Source: J029 sp964482495
GTDB lineage: Bacteria > Planctomycetota > UBA1135
Assembly: GCA_964482495.1 (NCBI GenBank)
Contig: CAYZXS010000002.1
Location: forward strand, 76,036 to 140,035
Direction: 5' to 3'
Length of the DNA stretch: 64,000 nucleotides
Under the pieces are notes generated by a model, which saw nothing but the letters and a program-made list of their open reading frames with translations, ran no database searches and was not told the DNA's origin. The translations under genes and the position numbers were made by a program. Below, piece by piece: positions 59,377-64,000 of the stretch (the first letter of the stretch is position 1; every line of letters starts with the position of its first letter).

Positions 59377-60141
59377 CTACTCCTGCTCGCGGAGCTCGAG
59401 GTCCCGGCCGTGATGCAGGTGGTGCTTGGCCGCCAGGGTGGTCCAAGGGGCGCTGTGCTGCGGCCAGTCGTCCATGCGCTTGCCGTAGCGGCGGCTCTTG
59501 CGCGCCGCCTTCCACCGCGCCTTCATCCGGGCCAGGCCGGTCAGGCGCCCGGCGAAGCGGACCTGCCGCCGCCCGTGCTCCTGCCACCAGTCGGCGAAGC
59601 GCTGCTCCAGCGGGAAGTCCGCCGGGATCGGCTGGCAGACGGTGGCGGAGGGCAGGTAATGGACCCGTTCCCCCTCGTCGAGCAGCCGCCGCAGCAGCGG
59701 GCTCCGCTCCTCGAAGCCGCCGTTGGCCCGGGCGGTGCTGAAGCGGACTGCGAAGTTCTGGCTCGGCAGGAATCCTTGGTCCTGGGGCTGGACCTTGCGG
59801 TCGAAGTGGCCCAGGTCGAAGCGGTCGAAGGGGCCGTAGTTCTGCTGCATCACCACCCGGGCCCAGTCGCCGCAGCCAGGCGCCAGGCGCGGGAACACCC
59901 GGCCGGCGGCCGCCGCCAGGCTGGGGTCGGCGAAGGCCTCGCGGTAGCGCGCCATCCACCCGGGGAGCGGCTGGGAGCCCGCCGCCAGGAAGACCGCGAC
60001 CTCGCCGGTGGCCTGGTCGAGGCCGCGCTGGAGGCCGGGGGCGTGCAGCAGGTCGGCCCCGTCTGCGGCCGGCTCGAGGCGCTCGAGGTCGGCCTCGGAG
60101 CCGCCGAGCACGACGATGCTGAAGCGGAAGGGCTGGCTCAC
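59377..60141 (-). CDS. Glycosyltransferase family 2-like protein
   Basis: 254 residues. FSIVVLGGSEADLERL, a FLAAGSQPLPGWMARYREAF segment and PSQNFAVRFSTARANGGFEERSPLLRRLLDEG resemble GT2 but the DxD is replaced by AAGS, so metal binding is unclear. The GTG start overlaps the upstream sulfotransferase stop. It is the last gene of a five-gene operon. Confidence 0.7.
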   Translation of the reverse strand: MSQPFRFSIVVLGGSEADLERLEPAADGADLLHAPGLQRGLDQATGEVAVFLAAGSQPLPGWMARYREAFADPSLAAAAGRVFPRLAPGCGDWARVVMQQNYGPFDRFDLGHFDRKVQPQDQGFLPSQNFAVRFSTARANGGFEERSPLLRRLLDEGERVHYLPSATVCQPIPADFPLEQRFADWWQEHGRRQVRFAGRLTGLARMKARWKAARKSRRYGKRMDDWPQHSAPWTTLAAKHHLHHGRDLELREQE

Positions 60142-60770
60142 GGCTGCTGCAGGTGCTGGGCGCCTTCGCTCTGGTTGTGGCGGGTCCGCTCGAGGGGGCG
60201 GAAGCTCCCGGCGTCCAGCCCGCAGAAGGCGGCGATGCGGCGCTGGCCCTCGTCGTGGTTGAGCTCGCCCATGTCGTAGATCCGGAAGCGCTCCGGCATG
60301 GCCTGGGCGTAGGCCTCGGCGCGGGCGTAGTAGTCGTCCCAGTAGAGGCCGATCGACTCCTTCTTGTCCACCGCCGGGAAGTCGGGGAAGCAGTCGTCCC
60401 AGACGTCCGCCTGCCACTCGCGGCCGTCGTGTTGGGTCCAGAAGTTGCGCGGACCGGACCAGCGGTCGAAGCTCTTCACCGTCCCGGCGCGGTCGCGCTT
60501 CATGCACACGAAGCGGGCGTCGCAGGCCGCGGCGATGCGGTCGACGTAGTAGAGCCAGGCCGAGAAGACGTCGCCGACCAGGTCGCGGGGCGATGCCGCG
60601 GCGCGGGCCAGGAAGGCGTCGACGAAGGGCTCGCCGCCGAGCGCGGGCAGGTCGTAGGCGTAATACTCGTGGAAGACCTCGCAGCCCGGCTGGTGGTCGA
60701 GCAGCCGCGCCAGCGAGGTGGTGCCGCAGCGGCCGGTGCCGAGGCCGAAGACCAGGCGGGCGCCGCTCAC
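60138..60770 (-). CDS. Sulfotransferase-family protein
   Basis: 210 residues. The 5'-phosphate loop for PAPS reads GLGTGRCGTTSLARLL near the N-terminus; a later FVCMKRDRAGTVKSFDRW segment is the 3'-phosphate region. It would sulfate a glycan or lipid. The GTG start overlaps the GT2 gene stop by four bases. Confidence 0.88.
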   Translation of the reverse strand: MSGARLVFGLGTGRCGTTSLARLLDHQPGCEVFHEYYAYDLPALGGEPFVDAFLARAAASPRDLVGDVFSAWLYYVDRIAAACDARFVCMKRDRAGTVKSFDRWSGPRNFWTQHDGREWQADVWDDCFPDFPAVDKKESIGLYWDDYYARAEAYAQAMPERFRIYDMGELNHDEGQRRIAAFCGLDAGSFRPLERTRHNQSEGAQHLQQP

Positions 60771-61501
60771 GAGGCGCCTCCGGCGGGTCGGTCGGTTAGG
60801 CGTCCGCCCAGCAGGTGGTCGCCGAGGCTGGGCAGCGGCGCGAGCGCCTCCGCGCTCTCCTCCCACAAGTACATGCGGTGGGTGGACTCGGAGTCGGGGT
60901 CGATCTGGCGGTAGCGCTGCACTTTGGCCTCGCGGGCGGCGCGGTCGTTGAGCAGGAAGTCGAAGTGCATGATGTGCTCGCAGCGTAGCTTCCGTCCACG
61001 CCCGCGGCCCTTCTTGGGGAAATTGTGGTGGATCGGCGACCGTTGGAGGTCGTAGCGGAACGCCGGCCGGTTCCGGAACAGCCGCAGCTGGTAGTCCGGG
61101 TAGAGCAGCTTGGAGACCGCGTGGCGGGTCTCGCCCTCCTCTTCGACCAGCCAGCAGCGGCGGAACTTGTACCAGTGGTTCCAGGGCCGGCGGATCAGCC
61201 GCTGGATCGAGGCCAGGGCGCGGTCGCAGAGCAGCTCGTCGCTGTCCAGCAGCAGGATCCACTCCCCCAGGGCCTGGTCGAGGGCGAAGTTCTTCTGCTC
61301 GGCGATGCTGCCGTCGAAGGGCCGGTGGTGGAAGCGCAGCCCCGGGGTGGCCAGGGCCAGCTCCGGGGTGCCGTCGCGGCTGCCGCCGTCGACGAAGACG
61401 ATCTCGTCGGCGACCCGGCCGAGCTGGCGCAGAACCGGGCCGATGGTGCGCTCATTGTCCTGCGCCACGACCACCCCGCTCAGCCGGCAGGCCCGCCTCA
61501 C
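60767..61501 (-). CDS. Glycosyltransferase family 2
   Basis: 244 residues. SGVVVAQDNERTIGPVLRQL, IVFVDGGSRDGTPELA, LLLDSDELL (DxD) and DYQLRLFRNRP are family segments. Close in layout to the 56661 gene. GTG start with a four-base overlap to the upstream gene. Confidence 0.92.
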   Translation of the reverse strand: MRRACRLSGVVVAQDNERTIGPVLRQLGRVADEIVFVDGGSRDGTPELALATPGLRFHHRPFDGSIAEQKNFALDQALGEWILLLDSDELLCDRALASIQRLIRRPWNHWYKFRRCWLVEEEGETRHAVSKLLYPDYQLRLFRNRPAFRYDLQRSPIHHNFPKKGRGRGRKLRCEHIMHFDFLLNDRAAREAKVQRYRQIDPDSESTHRMYLWEESAEALAPLPSLGDHLLGGRLTDRPAGGAS

Positions 61502-62442
61502 GCCCGGCCTCCGTGGCGCTCGAGCTCTTCGACCACGCCTTGGTAGAAGAGGCAGCGGAGCTGCTCGCGCAGCAGCCGGCGCGGCCGCAGCCAGCGCGCC
61601 AGGCGGCAGCGGCGCCGGTGCCGCCGCAGCCTGCGCCGGGAGTCCGCTAGGCCGCGGGTGGGCAGGCCCAGCACCTGCAGGAAGCGGACCGCCTCGACGC
61701 CCTGCAGGTGGTGGCCGCGCCGGACGAAGTCCAGCTCCATGCGGCCGGGGGTGACCGGGTGGTGGACCACCGCTTCCGGAACCCAGCGCAGGCGGCCGCC
61801 GCGGCCCTGGATCCGGATCGCCACCGCCGTGTCCTCGCCGCCGCGCAGGCCGGTCTCGGGGGAGGGGCCGAGCCGCGGGTCATAGGCCTCGGGCAGGAGG
61901 GCTTCGCGGAGGTAGGCGCAGTTGGCGCCGAAGGGCAGGATCGAGGTGTTGCCGTCCGCCGGGTAATCCGCCGGCTCGGGGCCGAGGTCGTGCAGCGGGC
62001 CGAGGAAGGAGCTGCGCTTGCCGGCCACCAGGCGCCGGTACCAGGCCGGGGGCCCGCCGGCGGGGTAGACCGGGATGACCCGGCCGCCGGTCCCGACCAC
62101 CCCGTCCTCCGCACAGCGCAGCGGCTCGGTGATGCGCCGCAGCCAGCCGCGGTAGGGCAGGGCGTCGTCGTCGCCGAAGGCGACGATGGCGGCCTCCGTC
62201 GCCGCTAGGCCGCGGTTCAGGGCGTGGGACTTGCCGGCCTGGGGTTCGAACAGCAGCCGGTGGGCCAGCCGTCGCCAGCCGGCCAGGCGCGCCGGGTCGG
62301 CGGCGGCCTCGGCGGTGTTCACCACCACCAGCAGCTCGGCGCCGATCTCGTCGGCCTGGCGTCGCACCTCCGCCAGGCTGGGCTCGAGCAGCTCGGCCTG
62401 GCCGAGCGTCGCGATCAGGACGCAGACCTCCGGTGCCGCCAT
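61498..62442 (-). CDS. Glycosyltransferase family 2
   Basis: 314 residues. VCVLIATLGQAELLEPSLAEV, QAGKSHALNRGLAA, FGDDDALPYRGW (DDD), and GGEDTAVAIRI (ED) near the acceptor site. The C-terminus is arginine-rich. It starts two bases after the upstream sulfatase-like gene stop. Confidence 0.92.
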   Translation of the reverse strand: MAAPEVCVLIATLGQAELLEPSLAEVRRQADEIGAELLVVVNTAEAAADPARLAGWRRLAHRLLFEPQAGKSHALNRGLAATEAAIVAFGDDDALPYRGWLRRITEPLRCAEDGVVGTGGRVIPVYPAGGPPAWYRRLVAGKRSSFLGPLHDLGPEPADYPADGNTSILPFGANCAYLREALLPEAYDPRLGPSPETGLRGGEDTAVAIRIQGRGGRLRWVPEAVVHHPVTPGRMELDFVRRGHHLQGVEAVRFLQVLGLPTRGLADSRRRLRRHRRRCRLARWLRPRRLLREQLRCLFYQGVVEELERHGGRA

Positions 62443-62444
62443 GT

Positions 62445-63869
62445 TCAGTCGTCGACGTAACCCAGCTGCTGCAGCTCGGCTTGCTGCTCCTCGCTGAGCT
62501 CGTCCAGCCCGGTCAGGGTGGGGTGCAAGCGGAAGGCGTCGCGGTGCTTCTCGGCCAGCTCGTGGAAGAGGCCGACCGCGGTCCGGGCGCGGCGGATCCA
62601 CTCCGGGTCGCGCGCGAGCGGCGCCGCCTCGGCCGGGTCGGCGTCCAGGTCGAAGATCTGTTCGTCCTGGTCCGGCGCCAGCCGCAGCACCACCTTGCGG
62701 CCGCCGTTGCGCCAGGCGGCCTGCCGCTTGGGGTGGTTGGACTCGGCGACGAAGCCGTCGTCGCTGAGGCCGAGGTCGGGGCCTCTCCAGCGCAGGTCGC
62801 GCCCGACCACGCTCTCCGGCGCCGGAACCTGCAGCTCGCTCAGCAGCGTCGGCATCAGGTCCACCAGCTGCGCCGGGTCGGCCCGGCGCAGGCCGCGCGG
62901 GCCGCCGGGCAGCCGCACCATGAGCGGCACCCGCAGGCACTCCTCGTAGACCTGCTTGTGGCCGAAATCGCCGTGCTCGTTGAACTCCTCGCCGTGGTCG
63001 GAGGTGACGATGACGATCGTGTCCTCGAGGTGGCCGTGGACCCGCAGCCAGCCCATCAAGAGCGCGAATTGCTCGTCCACCAGCGACAGCTCGGCGTCGT
63101 AGAGGGCCTTGACGAAGGCGGTGTCGGCGGCGTCGGCGGTCTTCAGCGCCGGGTTGACGATCTTCTGCTGGACGTCGGTGAGCGGGTTCTCGACCTCTTC
63201 GGAGCCGGCGTAATCGCGCGCCCGCTGCAGCACCTCGCGCATCGGCCCCTGGTAGCCCTCGGCGAAGCGCTCCTCGTACCCCGCCGGCGGCAGGTAGGGG
63301 GTGTGGACCTCGTAGGTGTGGAGGAAGAGGAAGAAGGGCTGGTCGCGGTCGGCGTGCTCCTCCAGCCACTCGATGCCCCGGCCGACCCGATCGACGACGC
63401 CGCGGTTCTTGGTCTCGAAGTGCTCGAAGCCCTGCATCAGGCCGCGGTCCTCGATCAGCCAGCCGCCGTCGGCGATCGCCGCGGTCGTCCAGCCGGCGTC
63501 GCGCAGGGCCTCGGCCAGGGTCACGGCCGGCTCGGCCAGCCGCGGGTGGACCAGCTCGCCCGACTCGGTCTTGACGTCGTTCCAGATCCCGTGCGCGGCC
63601 GGGTAGGTGGAGGTGAACAGGCTGGCGTGGGAGGGCGCGGTCTGCGGCGCCTGGGCCAGGACCTCCTCGAAGAGCACCCCCTCGCGGGCGAAGGCGTCGA
63701 GGTTGGGGCTGGTGTTGCGCGGGTAGCCGTAGCAGGACAGGTGGTCGGCGCGCAGGGTGTCGATCAGGAAGACCAGCACGTTCGGCGGCTTCGGCTCGTC
63801 CTTGCCGCAGGCGCCGAGGGCGAGCAGCAGACCAGCGGCGAGCAGGCGGCGGGGGGCGGGACGGCGCAT
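62445..63869 (-). CDS. Sulfatase-family lipoprotein
   Basis: 474 residues. Lipobox LGAC. VFLIDTLRADHLSCYGYPRNTSPNLD, the nucleophile APQTAPSHASLF (threonine), HTYEVHTPYLPP and VTSDHGEEFNEHG are complete. As in the 57478 protein, threonine replaces the FGly cysteine. It is the first gene of the operon that runs to 59377. Confidence 0.92.
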   Translation of the reverse strand: MRRPAPRRLLAAGLLLALGACGKDEPKPPNVLVFLIDTLRADHLSCYGYPRNTSPNLDAFAREGVLFEEVLAQAPQTAPSHASLFTSTYPAAHGIWNDVKTESGELVHPRLAEPAVTLAEALRDAGWTTAAIADGGWLIEDRGLMQGFEHFETKNRGVVDRVGRGIEWLEEHADRDQPFFLFLHTYEVHTPYLPPAGYEERFAEGYQGPMREVLQRARDYAGSEEVENPLTDVQQKIVNPALKTADAADTAFVKALYDAELSLVDEQFALLMGWLRVHGHLEDTIVIVTSDHGEEFNEHGDFGHKQVYEECLRVPLMVRLPGGPRGLRRADPAQLVDLMPTLLSELQVPAPESVVGRDLRWRGPDLGLSDDGFVAESNHPKRQAAWRNGGRKVVLRLAPDQDEQIFDLDADPAEAAPLARDPEWIRRARTAVGLFHELAEKHRDAFRLHPTLTGLDELSEEQQAELQQLGYVDD

Positions 63870-63878
63870 CGCGCCCCC

Positions 63879-63884
63879 AGGATA
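63879..63884 (-). promoter_or_regulatory. -10 element of the sulfatase-glycosyltransferase operon (TATCCT, 9 nt from the start)
   Basis: Minus-strand TATCCT, nine bases, then ATG. It would drive the five genes from 63869 down to 59377. Confidence 0.5.
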
Positions 63885-63927
63885 CGGGCGAGGGCCCCCG
63901 GGTCCGCGCTCGCGAGCGGGGCGGCGC

Positions 63928-63933
63928 TAGGAT
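63928..63933 (+). promoter_or_regulatory. -10 element of the partial gene at the right edge (TAGGAT, 6 nt from the start)
   Basis: TAGGAT, six bases (CCGGGG), ATG at 63940. Confidence 0.5.
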
Positions 63934-63939
63934 CCGGGG

Positions 63940-64000
63940 ATGCTGTGGGGAATCCTCGCCGGTGCGGGCCTGTTCGGCCTGCTCGACAGCGCGCTGCGCC
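63940..64000 (+). CDS. Partial membrane protein, probable paralogue of the 57478 sulfatase
   Basis: Only 20 residues are visible (MLWGILAGAGLFGLLDSALR). They match the opening of the 57478 protein (MLRGLLAGAGCFALLDLLIR) position by position, so a second membrane sulfatase-fold hydrolase probably starts here. The rest is outside the window. Confidence 0.6.
   Translation, partial: MLWGILAGAGLFGLLDSALR

Overview
This 64 kb window comes from a very GC-rich bacterial chromosome. It looks like a draft or metagenome-derived scaffold, because it holds two runs of exactly 100 N (8959-9058 and 11255-11354). The gene content suggests a Planctomycetota-like organism, although no rRNA is present to settle this. 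The supporting genes are a DUF1080 lipoprotein, a seven-repeat FG-GAP secreted protein, secreted VWA and TPR proteins, several sulfatase-fold proteins, a Na+-NQR complex, two secreted chalcone-isomerase-like proteins, and a long eukaryote-like adenylosuccinate lyase. No phage, insertion sequence, integrase or CRISPR array was found. Genes are densely packed, with many 4-base ATGA or GTGA overlaps.

Layout. (1) 1-9.5 kb is housekeeping: a parvulin-like chaperone (cut by the window edge), an MsbA-type ABC exporter, ispD-ispF diverging from ruvC, an unknown gene, a small helix-hairpin-helix protein, nadC, an RsbW-like ATPase, VanZ and purB (split by a false gap). (2) 9.6-12 kb is an unusual secreted cysteine-rich repeat protein. 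(3) 12-16.2 kb holds a TIM-barrel protein, a DHH phosphoesterase, tRNA-Gly(GCC), fdxA, plsY and gpsA. (4) 16.2-28.5 kb holds an active/inactive M16 peptidase pair, an M3 peptidase, a PPP-type phosphatase, an unknown anchored protein, glyQS, ptsI, a protein with four tandem SANT/Myb-like repeats, a DUF971 protein and a small membrane protein. (5) 28.6-38.4 kb is mostly envelope and secreted proteins, including a degenerate membrane sulfatase-like protein. (6) 38.4-45.5 kb is the full Na+-translocating NADH:quinone oxidoreductase operon nqrABCDEF followed by apbE, with nqrM facing it; nqrM and apbE supply the iron and flavin maturation steps. (7) 45.7-53.2 kb holds an HtrA protease, a TatD-like hydrolase, a Lon-like protease, a TPR membrane protein and sodB. 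(8) 53.2-64 kb is a surface-glycan locus with glycosyltransferases, a tandem double kinase, a sulfotransferase and sulfatase-fold hydrolases.

Expression. The clearest window-wide signal is a TANNNT hexamer, often TAGAAT, TAGGAT or TATCCT, lying 6-9 bases before the start codon of at least 17 genes on both strands. This spacing puts the transcription start at or within a few bases of the start codon, so many mRNAs are probably leaderless. Three of these hexamers use the TAG stop codon of the upstream gene as their first three bases. The most unusual proteins are the cysteine-rich repeat protein, the four-SANT-repeat protein and the double kinase.
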